Numbered from the stretch's first letter, positions 33,351-45,147 are shown. The stretch: DNA of 64,000 bases from Daphnia carinata (GCF_022539665.2 NC_081334.1:8278424-8342423), one strand, 5' to 3'. Numbers and translations are program-made. Notes: generated by a model from the letters alone, not told the origin.

Positions 33351-34199
33351 AATGAAGCTACCACGTAGGTTAGTTTTTATATATTGCTTATAAATATTAC
33401 ACATTTAACCTGCATATTGATTAGAGTAGATTGTAAACTCGGTATTGCTGCATAACATTTTTCTTTTCTATCTATTAGATGAAAGAAAATTTATTCCGGT
33501 GAATAATGTTTGCCAGTCACATCCTGAGATCGACACCGGAACAGTTCCAACTTATTATCCTTTCCACATTTTCATGAAACGTTTTACTTTTATCATGAAC
33601 GATGAACATTACACATATTAAAAAAACATAATGGCTTTCTTCTTCTTCATTTTATCTTCTTAACTTACTTCTTAATAAACAGTACAAATAATGAATATAA
33701 CTTTGTCTGCTCTTATTGATAGCCATTATGTTTTTTAAAATCCCCCCCAATTTCAAACATTAACGGCAAAAAGCTGCATTGCAGCGCCTCTGGTGACCAA
33801 GTGTGAAGCACACTTTCCGTCCCAAAACTTAGAAGGGAGTTAACTTCAAGGGATAGGGAGGGGTATTGAGAAAAATTATTTTTGAAAAAATAACATTACA
33901 TCTATATTAAGTAAAGAATGCTATATCTTTTGGGAAAAAAGAATTTTTTTAGCTTAACTCTAAGTATTTTATATAAAATTTTAAAAAACCTAGTCTTAGC
34001 ATTACGCTTATGGGGAAAAACCGGGTGTACCTATTTCGTGAACGAGGACCTAGAGCCTTAGCGGTAAGTTCTACAAAAAAAACTAAGTATTAGTGAATTG
34101 TAGATCACGACCTAATCAGCAAAAATGAAAAAAAAAATCTACCTGTACCCATTAAATAGCAATGGGAGTTTAAAAAACACCGTAGCGCCATAAGAATAC
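33351..34199. other. Region without a recognised gene
   Basis: AT-rich DNA with a small hairpin element at 33618-33740 (listed separately). Nothing else seen. Confidence 0.35.
33618..33740. repeat. Small hairpin (MITE-like) repeat
   Basis: Arms TTAAAAAAACATAATGGCT and AGCCATTATGTTTTTTAAAA are inverted copies about 85 bp apart. A 123-bp fold-back or MITE is likely; no target duplication is certain. Confidence 0.5.
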
Positions 34200-34385
34200 A
34201 CGTAAATGGGGGAGGTGTGCCTAATAATTTGGTGGGTACTGTATGTCGGGGTAGCTTTGACGGGAGATGTTTTTCCATTTTCTGCAGGGTTACGTATGTC
34301 GGGGAAGGTTTGTCGTTTCTTGGGGTACGTCTTTCGTTACTGCTAGGTACTTGTGACGGAGGGTAGCACTATCCTCATGCCATAT
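34200..34385. repeat. Inverted copy of the head of the 31-bp minisatellite family
   Basis: The reverse complement (starting GTGCTACCCTCCGTCACAAG) matches 3860-3990 over about 100 bases, including ACGTACCCCAA and CGACAAACC. It lacks the long tandem array. Confidence 0.6.
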
Positions 34386-34849
34386 TAAGATGATGTTATT
34401 ATTTATAACATCATCCTTCCCAAAACGACTTCACTTAACTGACTTTTAGTCTGTGTTACAATTTGACATTATCGCTCTTCTGCTTAAGTTTAATTAACTT
34501 GCCACTTTTTATTATTATTATTATTTTTACTATCGACTGCCCTAGTCACACGACTCCCGATGATCAAGCCCCTCAATACTCCTCCTCAGCGGTCACGGGT
34601 TGTTCTCCGTAACCCGGATGATTACTAGTTGGAGGCTCGAACCCGTGAAATCCGTCTTCAATTGTTGATCTACTGCTACTATGTTGTGCAGGCACGCTCC
34701 AACGTTTCCTCGAATCCATGAAACCCTTCTTCCACCGGTGAACCGCTGCTTTTTTGGTTTTCTGACGACTCTATTTTCTCTTCTTCTGATGTGTCTGTAT
34801 GGATTGCCCTGCGGTTCCTTCGGAATACGAGTCCGTCCGAGTTAGTACA

Positions 34850-35640
34850 ACAAAAGAGTTAGGTTAGTCGCACACAGACTTGACTTTCCCGGGGACCCAT
34901 CTTTTGGATATCCTCACTCAAACGAGCATGCCCACTACCAGAGATGGTAATTGCCTTTGCCTTCCAGCAGCATTAAACGCCCTTTTTGCATGTCGCTCTT
35001 GAAACCATTCCTGTAGGGATTCCATGTTTAACTGTTGTGGTAAAAGGGCTTATTGAGTAAAAGCACTTTTGAACTCAGTCTCATTATAGGACACTAGTTG
35101 CTCCGGATATCCAAAACCCACGAAAAACACATTTCATTTTTCCATAGTTGTCTTGCTGGAGAGCCTGTTCAACCGTACTGCACATTGCCACTTGCTGAAG
35201 TAATCTACTAGAAGTAAGTACGTATCCCCTTTAACCTCCAAGCGATCTGCTACTACTTTCTGGAACGGGTAGTCAGGTGGCGAAGTTGGAAAACGGGGCA
35301 GCAAAGGGTTCTGATGACGAAACTGTTAACAAGCAAAGCAACGCTCTACCACATTAGTGATCTGTTCTACGTATGTTGACCAGTAGACAGTCATCTTCGC
35401 ACGGTCTAGACACTTTGATATGCCCAAATGGCCACTATGCAACTGCTGCATCATATCTGCTTCTAAACCCGCTGGAACATTTATTTGAACGCCCTTTGGA
35501 ACAAGTCTGTTTTATTCACTCGCGCTGTCGCATACTGGTGCGCCAATTTATAACGCGATGCAGTGCAAATATATAGCGTATTTAAAAAACCCTTGAATTA
35601 ATGAAAAAATAACAATTTTCCCGGTACCAGGATTCAATTT
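34850..35640 (-). pseudogene. Ty3/Gypsy integrase relic
   Basis: Minus-strand reading gives 'LHSGHLGISKCLDRAK', 'YWSTYVEQITNVVERCFAC', an in-frame stop, then 'FQKVVADRLEVKGDTYLLLVDYFSKW', here split over the HHCC and core domains, and later 'GYPEQLVSYNETEFKSAF', where the second catalytic Asp is replaced by Tyr-Asn context. Stops throughout. It belongs to a different Gypsy lineage from the other two elements. Confidence 0.65.
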
Positions 35641-35659
35641 TGAGTATTTTCTGTGATAT

Positions 35660-35919
35660 TGTCACACTGGACTTAACTGTGTAAATTATTTGCATTGAAC
35701 TTTAAAGAAAAAATACAATACATAACAGAAATAAGGGGTGACTACGCTTTTTACTTAACTTGAATACAGGAACGTGAAGAGAACTAGAAAGATCCGGGAG
35801 AACTAGAAGAGGGCTGAAAAATGTATGGGCTTTTACACCATCGTGATAGATATACCCCCCATCTCTAGGGTTACATAAATTCTAATCTTTTGCTAGTTTA
35901 TCTGCGGGTTACAGCATCT
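35660..35919 (-). repeat. LTR related to the env element (left copy)
   Basis: Starts TGTCACACTGGAC and matches 58293-58560 over its whole length with scattered differences. Its right part is split by a solo LTR at 35920-36295 and resumes as ATCTTTCATAAGAAGCTG at 36296-36320. It is probably the 3' LTR of the env Gypsy, displaced 17 kb from env by later insertions, although no polypurine tract is evident. Confidence 0.65.
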
Positions 35920-36295
35920 TGTTGCACTGTTGCCCTTTTTGGTCTGTTTTGTAAATGCTGCCATCTGTTTCCTAACTTTGTTACCATGTTCTGTTTTCGT
36001 TATTGCTGTCTATCCCCTAGCGGTCAGGTCGAACGTGAGTCGACCTCTGGCCTCTCTTTTATTCAGGCTGGGAGTCGGGATTTGGCCCGATGTCCGATAG
36101 GACGCTAAGAGGGGGCTCTGCTGTTGCTGGCCGCCCTCGCGTAAGTCCTTTAAGAAGGAGCTGTGCATGACTGATGGCTTCCCTTCGCGTATAGGGTATG
36201 TGTATTTGTAAATAGTATATGTTGTGTGTATTTTGTATGTCCTGTGTTGTAATTTCGCTGTGTAATTGTGTGCATAAATGGAAGAAACTGTAACA
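35920..36295. mobile_element. Solo LTR
   Basis: 376 bp with TGTTGCACTG..ACTGTAACA ends and a perfect 5-bp duplication ATCTT (35915-35919, 36296-36300). It interrupts the LTR of 35660. The uninterrupted site is visible at 58563-58570. No matching internal sequence is in the window. Confidence 0.85.
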
Positions 36296-36325
36296 ATCTT
36301 TCATAAGAAGCTGATATATAACATA

Positions 36326-36780
36326 TATCATAAGAGCTGTAAAATAGCCACGTTTGCTGCCTAGGAAATCACTTTATCTGTTCTTAACGTCTTTACATTT
36401 GGTCAAATCCTGTGTTGCCAGTTTTGACATACATGTAATTCAAACGTAGAATGTTCAAACTTTATACTTTACAACTAAACTGTTAAGCAAATTGATACTG
36501 TAAATTTCATTGAAATCAGGGAGTTAAAAAAATATATTTTATTTAGCATAAAAATATTATCTCAAATAATTCATTTTCTTAAAAAATTTACAAATCATAC
36601 TTAAGTTTCAAAACTTAAAAAATTTAGCCTAATTTGTTTAATTACTTTTGAAGGATCGAGGGTCTAACTTAATTTCGACTTTAACTTTATGTTTGAAAAA
36701 AAAAATTTTCGACCTGTTGTGGGAAAAAAGTATTTTTCTATGTTTCTATATTGTATTGTTTGAAAATAATGTACTAGTGT
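36326..36780. other. Region without a recognised gene
   Basis: AT-rich sequence between the LTR and the tRNA-like module. Nothing seen. Confidence 0.35.
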
Positions 36781-36795
36781 TACTATGTTACTAGT

Positions 36796-36860
36796 GCAGA
36801 ACGGTCCAGTGGAAAGGGCGTCCGACTGTGATGCAGGAGACCCGTGTTCGATACCAGCCA
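36796..36860 (+). other. tRNA-like module
   Basis: CGGTCCAGTGG and GTGTTCGATACC fit A- and B-box patterns at tRNA spacing. A second A-box-like GAGTGGTCCAGTGAGG occurs at about 37005. Likely a tRNA-derived SINE fragment next to the truncated Copia element. Confidence 0.4.
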
Positions 36861-37065
36861 CAGCCACATCTTGTAAAATTGTATTATTAAGCGGTCCAAA
36901 AGTGGTAAAAGGACGCACTCGGGCTCCGTTCTGCCAGACATCTTGATGTGCAGAGGGCAGCCAAAACACGTCATTTAAGAATTTCGCCGCGTCTTATGGG
37001 CGTCCGAGTGGTCCAGTGAGGACCAAAAATGTCATCGAAAGGACAGCAGTGTGCTGTGTGGATGA

Positions 37066-39002
37066 CTAGAGCATGCTTTTTGCTGATTCAAGAATCGTTC
37101 GGTTGTAGCGCTCGGCGACTCCATTCTGCTCGGGCGTTTTTTCCGTGCTTGTTTGGTGAACAATTCCTTTGTCAGCCATCCACTGGGTGAGCTCCTTACT
37201 CGTGTATTTCCCCCCATTATCGGTTCGAAGAATTGCAACACGGTCACCAATTTCCGTTTCGCAGCGGGCGATTAAATCTTGAATATGCATGCTTGCATCA
37301 GACTTCTTCTTCAGGAACCGAATGAAGCCATAGCCCGTGAAATCATCTCGGAATGTGAAAAAGTAAAACGCTCCGTTTAGCGAGGGGGTTGACATTGGTC
37401 CACACAGAGCACTATGAATGAGGCCGCCTCGTTTTGTTGCTCGAGTGCGGCCACACGTAGGAAACGGAAGCCGATGTTGTTTGCCGAAGACACATCCTTC
37501 AGAAAATGGTGGTGGGCCTGATGGATTATGAACGGTGAGTCAATCGACGAAGTCAGCAGAATGCATTTTTTGCAGCGTTGAAAAATTAACGTGGCCCAGG
37601 CGTTCGTGCCAAGTCTGAGCAGAGTTTTGAGTGGCCCTGGTGGCGAGAGCTGCAGAAAACGCGGGTGATAGCTGTTTTTAAAAATGCATCTGGTAAAGTC
37701 TCTTCTTGATTTTTGAACCAACGGCCACAACTTTTCCGTTTTTTCAAGCTTTACACCGTCCTTGTCGAACCATGCTATTGCTCCGCGTTCTGTGGCAGGT
37801 CCAATTGAGAATAGGTTTACGCTTAGATTTGGAACAAATAGAACATCCCGAAGGATCCCATCATGCCACTCTCCATCCACGTTACTGCTAATGGAAATGT
37901 TCCCAATTCGTGTTACATGAAGGGCTTTGTTGTGCTTCCCGACTCCTTTTATGAGACGCTTTCCACTTTGGGTTGATTGCATGTCTGTGAATAGGGTCCT
38001 GTTATCAGTCATGTGTTCGCATGCTCCAGAATAGGCATACCAACATTCAGAATTAAACTGAATTTCCGCAGACTTGAAGGCATAGGAATCATCGATGAAG
38101 AGTGGTTCACGTTTTGTCAAGTGAGTAAGCATGGCATCTCCAGCACTACCGTCACGTTCACCTTGTAAATAGGATTGTTTCAGCCAGCGGTCTTCTTCAC
38201 GTTGGTTGGCTCTGCGATTCAAGTTTTTACCATAAGCTCAGAGAGATTTGGGGCGATTATCAGATCTGAAATCCCTTTTTGTTTCAGAGAACGCAGCTTT
38301 TTCTTTCTTCTTATTAACTAAGAAAGCTCCAGCATCAGATGGCTTCCATGCATACCTCAGCAAGCTTCAATATATTTTCTCCGACTTGGAGTCTGGAGCC
38401 AGTAGAAAAATGGTCTTGATTCTGTCATCAGTGCTATTCTATGCTCTCATGAAACATTTGTAATTTTTTTTCCATGTAATGGCAGGTTCGAAGTAATTTT
38501 GGCAATAATCTGGTCGTCAGAAACCGGTGAGTTCACATCGCGCAATTGGGACGCCAGAGATTCGACAGCAGCTACATGCGTCATGACATCGTAGCTGGGA
38601 TCAAACTGATAGGACATAAACTTACCCATCAGTAAGTGTGTTTTCCATGGAGGCTAGCTCATATTGGCTTAGAAGCCGAGACCACATTGAGTATGATGTT
38701 TTGCAGTTCATGATGTTTCGCATGACTTTCTCCTCAAGGGTAGACACAATGAAATTTTGTGCTGCTATATCCATCTTGATCCATTCATCAGTCTTTTCAG
38801 TATTGATTTTTACCTCAGCAGCACTAGAAGGGCTTGCAATTGGAGCGATAGCAGTGGGTCTCTTGTTAGTTCCTTCTACAATGTTGAGAAGCCCATGATT
38901 CATGAGAACGAGCCTCAGATGAAACTTGTAGAAGTTTAATTGATCTCCTTTGAATTTCGAAATGTGGGAAACATCTTTTGCAGAAAAAATTCCAGCGGCC
39001 AT
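37066..39002 (-). pseudogene. Truncated Ty1/Copia retrotransposon (gag, protease, integrase)
   Basis: Gag starts ATG at 39000-39002 ('VSHISKFKGDQLNFYKFHL') and continues in other frames to about 38447; its zinc knuckle is missing. The protease region reads 'CWYAYSGACEHMTDN', so the catalytic D-S-G is Y-S-G. The integrase core has 'FRDDFTGYGFIRFLK', 'LRTDNGGKYTS' and 'TPEQNGVAERYNRT', the D,D,E residues present. The sequence ends at 'ESAKSML', where reverse transcriptase should begin; RT and RNase H are gone. The 5' side ends 115 bp upstream, where the BEL LTR begins. No Copia LTR recognised. Confidence 0.88.
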
Positions 39003-39117
39003 TTTGGCTCTGTTTCAGAAACCTAGTGTTTGCTTTCTATTTATTATTTTTTTTGCTTGGTTACAGTTATTGTTAAATACAATACCTATTGCGAAAACTG
39101 CAATAGTAATGCCGTAG

Positions 39118-39409
39118 ATTCCCAACAGCAGACGACGCGGTCTGGACGCCGCACGAGGCTGCCCAGCCGTTTTAATGCCTTTGAATTGGGTGGTCCTCGA
39201 TAGAGGGCCACCATTGTACATTTTTCTTGTATGTAAGCCAGCCCCTAGGCCTATTGGCCGTCTCGCAAGAGTGGGCAAGGGGCAGTCAGTCGAAAAATAC
39301 ATCTCCTACAGTTCACAACTAGTTCCAACCAGTGCCTCCCGTGTGTTTCAATTCTTCAACTTCAATTTGTTAAAGGTAAAGTCAGAGCACGGGCTGACTA
39401 TTCCCTTCA
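39118..39409 (+). repeat. 5' LTR of the BEL element (17 bases short)
   Basis: Matches 51544-51835. The outermost TGTTGGGAA..inverted..TTCCCAACA end of the 3' LTR is absent here; the preceding GCCGTAG is foreign sequence. Confidence 0.9.
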
Positions 39410-39425
39410 TGGTCCTTCGTAACCG
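39410..39425 (+). promoter_or_regulatory. Primer-binding site of the BEL element
   Basis: TGGTCCTTCGTAACCG directly follows the LTR, beginning with TGG. The tRNA is not identified. Confidence 0.7.
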
Positions 39426-40131
39426 TTTAAGTATTCTTAATCTAAGTTAAAAATTTCTTACTTTAAGTATTTACTTGTTGTGTTCTGTGGGGGAGTTTTT
39501 CTGGGCTCACCCCTTTTAGTCCCTAGACACCGCGTGGGAATTTTCCTTTTTTGAACACGTGTTAGCTTAAGCGTGTGAAACTTTTTTTGCTGTTTCACCA
39601 CGCGATTAGTTAAGCTTGTGAATTTTTTTCTTTTTCGCCTTTCACCACTCGTTGAACTACCGTGTGAAATTTTTTTTTCTTTTCACCACGTGTGGAGTGT
39701 GTAGGCACCTAAGAAAACCTTTTTTTCCCTTTTGCCTTTCAACTGTTAGGGCAAACACGTGGTCGGCGGCCATTAATTTGGTCGTCCCTTTTTCAATTTT
39801 TGAATTTTTTGGTAAAATTTTTTTTTCTTTCTCCCTTTGAGAAACGTTTTGCTCTTTTTCCTTGTTCATCTCCCTTTCCATTTACTTCAAGTAGGGTTAG
39901 GGTTGAGTAGGGTGGAAAATTTTTCTTTTTTTTTCCTTTTTTGTCTTCCAATTTCGGTCGCGTGGTCGGCGGCCATTGATAACTCCACCTCCAATTTTTT
40001 TTTCCTTTTTCAATTTTCTCTTTTTCAAATACACTGCTTCGCCTTGCTGCGTGTAGCGGCAATAATATAAATACCCTCTTTTTGGAGGATATTTATATCC
40101 TCCACTACTACTCTTTTCTTCTCCGCTTTAG
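39426..40131 (+). other. BEL leader, T-rich part
   Basis: T-rich sequence with repeated TTTCACCACGTG- and GTGTGAAATTTTT-type words (39530-39690) and a direct repeat of GTGGTCGGCGGCCATT (39760 and 39962). Two small hairpins lie at 40084-40103 (9-bp stem, 2-base loop) and 40121-40136 (6-bp stem). No ORF. Confidence 0.5.
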
Positions 40132-41077
40132 CGGAGCACCTGTAAGGTCTCCAACACCACTTCAAGAATTCGTGACGCCGAAAAGATAAAAAGGGCCAAG
40201 AGGAGGGCCGAGGGATTGGAGAGGCCGTGGACGGGTCCACAACAGCCAAGGCAATTTAGAAACACCCCAGAAGGAAGGCGGCAAATAAGTCTCTTCAACC
40301 GTCTTGCAGCAGCCACACCTGAAGCCGATCTAACCCCTTCACCACTAAACTCTTTACTTTCGATTGCCATCCGTCACATGCCCTTAGCAGCCATCAAAGA
40401 AGCTCTCGAACCGAAATACTGCGGAGACATCAGGTACCGCCCGGTCAACCAGGTGGTGGAGAGAGAAGAGGAGGGAGCCATCGCTTTACCAACTCCAAGT
40501 GGGTTGAGTAACCCCCCAACAACAACATCGAAGCCAGAATTTTCACGTGGGCGTGGTCAGCGATTCCCAATAATTTTTGTGTGAAGTGCCCCAGATTGCA
40601 GCACGGCGAGCACGCGGACGTGGTTGGCGACTGCTCTCCACATCTACTAGCCAGAGCGAGGAGCCCCAAGTCGGAGCAATAGCCGCAAGTGGAGTAGATC
40701 GACCAATCTCTCCAGTAGCCAGTGTTCCTGAGCAGCCCAAAATCGAACTTGGTAGAGCACGCGGTCGTGGTGGACAAATTTTCACTGTTTTCAACCACCT
40801 CGAGCCATTTGATCAGCTGCTACCCACCCCAGGCGGGGGGCGTAGCAACGCGTTGCTGACTAAACTTGCACCTTACAAGTCAGGGCCAGGTAGCACACGT
40901 GGACGCGGTCGGTCATTACTCAAGGGAAACCCTCTGGATGCTCCAATTCAAGACCCAACCCCGGCGTTGACACCAGCCAGAGTAGTGGTGCGCGCAGCTA
41001 GAGAAGAGGAAGAAGAAGACATCCTGCAAATTGATGCCGATCCAAGGGATCTTATTGATCTTTATAAAAAATTGTAA
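40132..41077 (+). pseudogene. Accessory ORF with RGRG repeats in the BEL leader
   Basis: Two overlapping open frames (40132-40584 and 40577-41077) that look like one protein with a frame break near 40580. No ATG starts the first frame. It starts basic ('RIRDAEKIKRAKRRAEGLER'), then contains four RGRG motifs (about 40545, 40612, 40760, 40898), each at the head of a block rich in proline, alanine and acidic residues, and ends acidic ('EEEEEDILQIDADP'). RGG/RGRG motifs commonly bind RNA. I know of no such ORF as a standard BEL part, and I do not recognise a family. AATAAA-type words follow at about 41092. Confidence 0.5.
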
Positions 41078-41262
41078 TTCCCCATGTTACAATAAAATAA
41101 TTGATCATTAACCCTTTTTTCAATCACCTTAAAGCAGGAGGAAACGGTTCAACCGTGCTCCACCAAAAGAAAAAACTTTCTTACATTTTTTGGAGTTGGG
41201 CTCAAAACCTAAACTCCCACTAATTAATTTCTCTTTTTTTTTCTTTTTTCTTCCTTTAGCAA

Positions 41263-41690
41263 ACTAGCGCCATCTAGCGCTCATAATTGTAAACCTTAAT
41301 TCTCTATTTTTTCAAAAAAAAAACTTATTTCTTCTCAGAACTGCAAGCTTACGGCATCTAGCTGTCGTAAGCAAACTAAAAATCCAAAAAATCTCAAAAT
41401 TCTTCTTTTTTAAAAAACTAAAGGCCTGCGCCATCTAGCGGTCAAATTAAGAGACTTTTCTGTTACTTTCAATTTTCTTGATTTTCGTTCAGAAACTGGA
41501 GGCCCGCTCCATCTAGCGGTCAGAAAAACAGACTTCTCTATTATTTTCAGTTTTCTCGATTTTTGTTCAGAAACTGAACACAAACACCATCTGGCGGTCA
41601 AAAACCAAGGATGGTAAGACTTTTTCTAATTTTTCTCATTTCTTCTAAAACTGAAAGCTTATGCAGCCTAACGGCCAAATAAGCAACTTT
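41263..41690 (+). repeat. Array of about six ~78-bp repeats with CTCF-like cores
   Basis: Cores at 41267-41283 (GCGCCATCTAGCGCTCA), 41351-41368 (degenerate), 41428-41444 and 41506-41522 (CCATCTAGCGGTCA), 41584-41600 (CCATCTGGCGGTCA) and 41661-41680 (degenerate), spaced 77-84 bp. Between them are T-rich stretches with TTTTCTCGATTTTTGTTCAG-type homology. The reverse complement TGACCGCTAGATGGCGC resembles the CTCF consensus core. Confidence 0.75.
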
Positions 41691-42120
41691 ATTTTCCATC
41701 TCATCGAAAAATAGTCCTTTCCCATTCCTACCCATTGAGCATCGTGCTAGCAACTAAACAAATCTTGACATTTTTCTTATTTTTACTGACAACAAGGTCT
41801 GTTTTTTTCGCTCGAAAGTTACCGAAAGCTAACCAAGAGCAACAGATTTTAACTTCCACTTTTCAAAAAATTTTCTGACATAGCAAGGAGGAGAAACCTC
41901 AACCAGTGGAGTTAAAACAAAATACGTCCACTGATTGGAGCACTGCGTCAGCGCTGCTCCCTTTCCATTCACTCACAATTTAGTGGAAGCAGTAAAAGTA
42001 AAACTTTTTTTCCAAGTTTTCCTTTTTCTTTTTTTTTTCACTCCTTCAAGGGAAATCCAGGAGTGAACCCCGCTGAGTATTGCAAAGAATTCTAACTTTC
42101 CAATTCCAGCAAACAAAAAA

Positions 42121-43197
42121 TGTCACGATCGGTTGCAGCAACACGAGCGGGCCTGAAAGGCCACCTTACTAGGACAATGGAGAAGATCAAGGACTACAAG
42201 GATCTCCCGATGACCGCGGAACTGGATAACGATATTGCAACGGATACAGAACTTCTCAAGCAACGTTACCAGAAATTTATTAAAGCAAGCGACCAAGTAC
42301 GTTGGGCCTTGCAAACTACGAACGCTACCGAGGAGCAAATCGAGCAAGATTACTCCACAATAGCAGAAGTAGAAGTAGAGATGAGCAGCATACAGCGCCT
42401 TCGTTAAAAACAAACGAGACGAGTATAAAAGACAACAAGACTTGGAATTTCAAGAGCTGCAGAGAAAAGAACAGCGCCAGATTGAGGAGGACAGAAACAG
42501 ATTGCTCCAAGACCTGCTACTCAACAGCAACAACTCTTCGCAAATCAGATCCTCCAACAACAGCAAGCCTATGCCGTACAGACACAACAACTTATGGCGC
42601 AAAACCAGGCACCTATTCAAGTAGCAGCAGCAGCAGCTCCAGTTCAACAAGCAACACGTCTTCCCCAAAGACAAATCAAACATTTTAAAGGAGATATTCT
42701 TGAGTGGACATCATTCTGGGAAAGCTTTAATGCCTCCATTCACTCGTCTACAATGTCGGATGTTCAAAAATTCGACTACTTAAAAGAATACTTAAAAGGG
42801 GAAGCGTACTTGTGCGTGGAAAATCTGGAACTTACCGCAGCAAACTACAACGTTGCCATAGCAGAGCTGAAAAGAGTCTACGCAAAACCAAAGGCTCTTA
42901 TTCAAACCCATTTATGCAAGTTTTACAACCTCGCCCTGTTAAAACAATGGCAGATGTATCGGCGCTGAGAAAACTGCAGCTCACAGTCCAGTCGCATATT
43001 AACGCCTTGGAAACCCTCGGGGTTCGAAAAGAAACGTTTGGAGGACTCCTAGGCACAAAATTAATGAAATTGCTTCCTGCAGAATTGCAGAAAGAGTGGT
43101 CGAGCTCTGAAGAAAACGACATTACAGACATCTCATCCCTATTGGATTTCATCAGGGATGAAGTTGACGCAGCGGAGAGGTATAGCCGATGAAAATC
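42121..43197 (+). pseudogene. gag: BEL Gag, N-terminal part
   Basis: ATG at 42121 ('MSRSVAATRAGLKGHLTR'); a frame break near 42395; a Q-rich stretch; then the DUF1759-type gag core 'HFKGDILEWTSFWESFNASI' and 'SDVQKFDYLKEYLKGEA' (42680-42820); another break near 42935; then 'LRKLQLTVQSHINALETLGV' to about 43190. The gag gene is then cut at 43314 by the Harbinger element. In BEL elements this region forms the virus-like particle. Confidence 0.85.
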
Positions 43198-43653
43198 GGA
43201 AACCACAAAAACGCCACAGCAGTCAACACCGCCAAGTCAAGCGAAACAACTACACGCTGCCACAGCATCACAGCTGGCGATTGGAGCCAGATCACAACCA
43301 GCTCCACACACCAGGGGCCGTATTCCGACTGGGGCCTAAGTTTTTTACTTTGACTTTGGCTGAAGTCGGAAAAAATATACTTTGCTTAGCACGAAATTTT
43401 TCTTACTTTGACTTAAGCAAAAGTAGCGATTCCGAGTCTAAAATTTATCTAAAAGTAAGCATACTTTCCAAAGTAAGTCTAGAATAATCTTACTTTGGGC
43501 TTTGATGGGAGGAGTCTCAATTAACCAATAAGAAAAGTCGTTTGAGAACGAATTTTCAATTTTCGTCTGCAAGTAAACTGTCGAATCGGTGACTCAAGTG
43601 TGAATTTCGTTCAAGGTTAATTTGGATTAAAAAATAGTAAAATCAGTGATAAA

Positions 43654-44997
43654 AATGGCCAAAGATGTTGGTAAAAACTTAAAAAACTTGTGGACGTTAC
43701 ATGAAACCGATGTATTGGTAGACGAAGTCCTTTCACGAAAGGTAAGCGTCTGTCAAATATGTTTAAAAGATGTTATGAATTTAAAAAAAACTTTACTTCA
43801 TGTTTATTTTTGTTTTATTTTAGGATTTGTTGTTTGGGAGTCACAGTAAGACTGTTACCCAAAAAGATAAGAAAAAGCTTGGGAGGACATTGTTAGAACA
43901 ATTTCTCAGCAATGTCCGACTGAACGTTATAAGGATTTGGAAGCTACGAAGAAAAAATGGAACAATTTCAAAGCAGAGGCCAAGAAAGAGTGTGAAAAAT
44001 ACATAAATTCTCTTAAACAAACAGGTAAAATATTTTTTGAGTTTATAATATACATGTTTCACATAATCTTATGCAAAATTTTTAGGCGGAGGGGAACCAT
44101 ATACTCTAAAGCCCATGTACATGCAAATGTTGAATAACTTTTTTGGAAATAGGAATCCAGCCCTAGCTGGAAATTTCATCGATGTATTGTAATTGTTTTA
44201 GTCTATAATTAATAATACATAACAATAAGTATTAATATTCAATATTCAGGGAGGATTGGAATCTGAAACCACAGGAGATCTTCCTCAAATCCAGACAGAA
44301 CAGAGAAACGATGAGACTGCTCTACATCAGGCAGAAAATGAAAAGGAATACGAAGTCCATATAGTTCATGAAGATCATCACAATAGGTAAAAGTTGTTAT
44401 TTATAAATTAATAAACGGCTTATTTGTATTAATTATTATTTTTTAAAAGTGAAAACGAAGACCACTTTGCTGGAACAACCATGTATGCTGATTGTTCCCA
44501 AATGGAAGAGGTTTTTGAATTGTCTACCGACGGCAGCATAGCTAATTCGACGCCAGTTCCAACTAATCCGTTATTAGAGACAACAGTCCGACAGAAAGCG
44601 TCTACACCATCGGCGCCGGATATGCCGGCTAATTTAAAAAACACGATGCTTTCTTCACGCGATCGTTTTTGCGACGTTGATGGATCCGGCACTTCATCGC
44701 CATCAGGATCTTCGTCCAACAACATAAAGAGGCAAACAACTTCCTCTTCAACACCGCCTTTGGGCAACGGAGAAGGTGTACGGGGAGGAAAGAGAAGGGT
44801 CCAGGCAATCGTTAGTTCCACTAAAATCGCCCATTGCGCCAAATCGTCCGAAATCATTGAAAAAAGTTGTTGAATGAACGACTTAATTTATTGAACACTG
44901 TACTGATGGTGCGCGAACGTTTAGGCGACCCTATCGTTGACATGAAGAAAGAAGTGCCTGATGATGTTTTGGACTTTCTTTACGATTTGAAAAAAAA
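43654..44997 (+). pseudogene. Harbinger Myb/SANT-like DNA-binding protein
   Basis: Exons: 43654-43741, about 43825-44023, about 44085-44189, about 44251-44387 and about 44450-44997, with GT-AG introns of 60-85 bp. The N-terminus reads 'LWTLHETDVLVDEVLSRK' and 'RYKDLEATKKKWNNF', the three-helix Myb/SANT (MADF-like) fold, which in Harbinger elements binds the TIR region and helps import the transposase. A one-base loss in the AAGAAAAAGC run near 43874 breaks the frame, and another break lies near 44815. Both are in or beside homopolymers and could be sequence errors. Confidence 0.75.
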
Positions 44998-45147
44998 ACT
45001 TTGAAATGTTTGGCCCGAAAATACAAAGTTTTGCTGCAAACTTTTCAATTATTTTTTTATTTTAACACAAGAAGAAAACTATATTATGTACATAGTTGTG
45101 TACGTACAAACTCGTGTATTTTAAATTATCATTTAGCAAAACATGAG

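Noticed and set aside
36796-36860. A true tRNA gene
   Set aside because: Same reasons; boxes present but no cloverleaf.
41263-41690. A CRISPR-like array with spaced repeats
   Set aside because: The spacers are themselves similar T-rich sequence, so these are ordinary tandem repeats in a retrotransposon leader.
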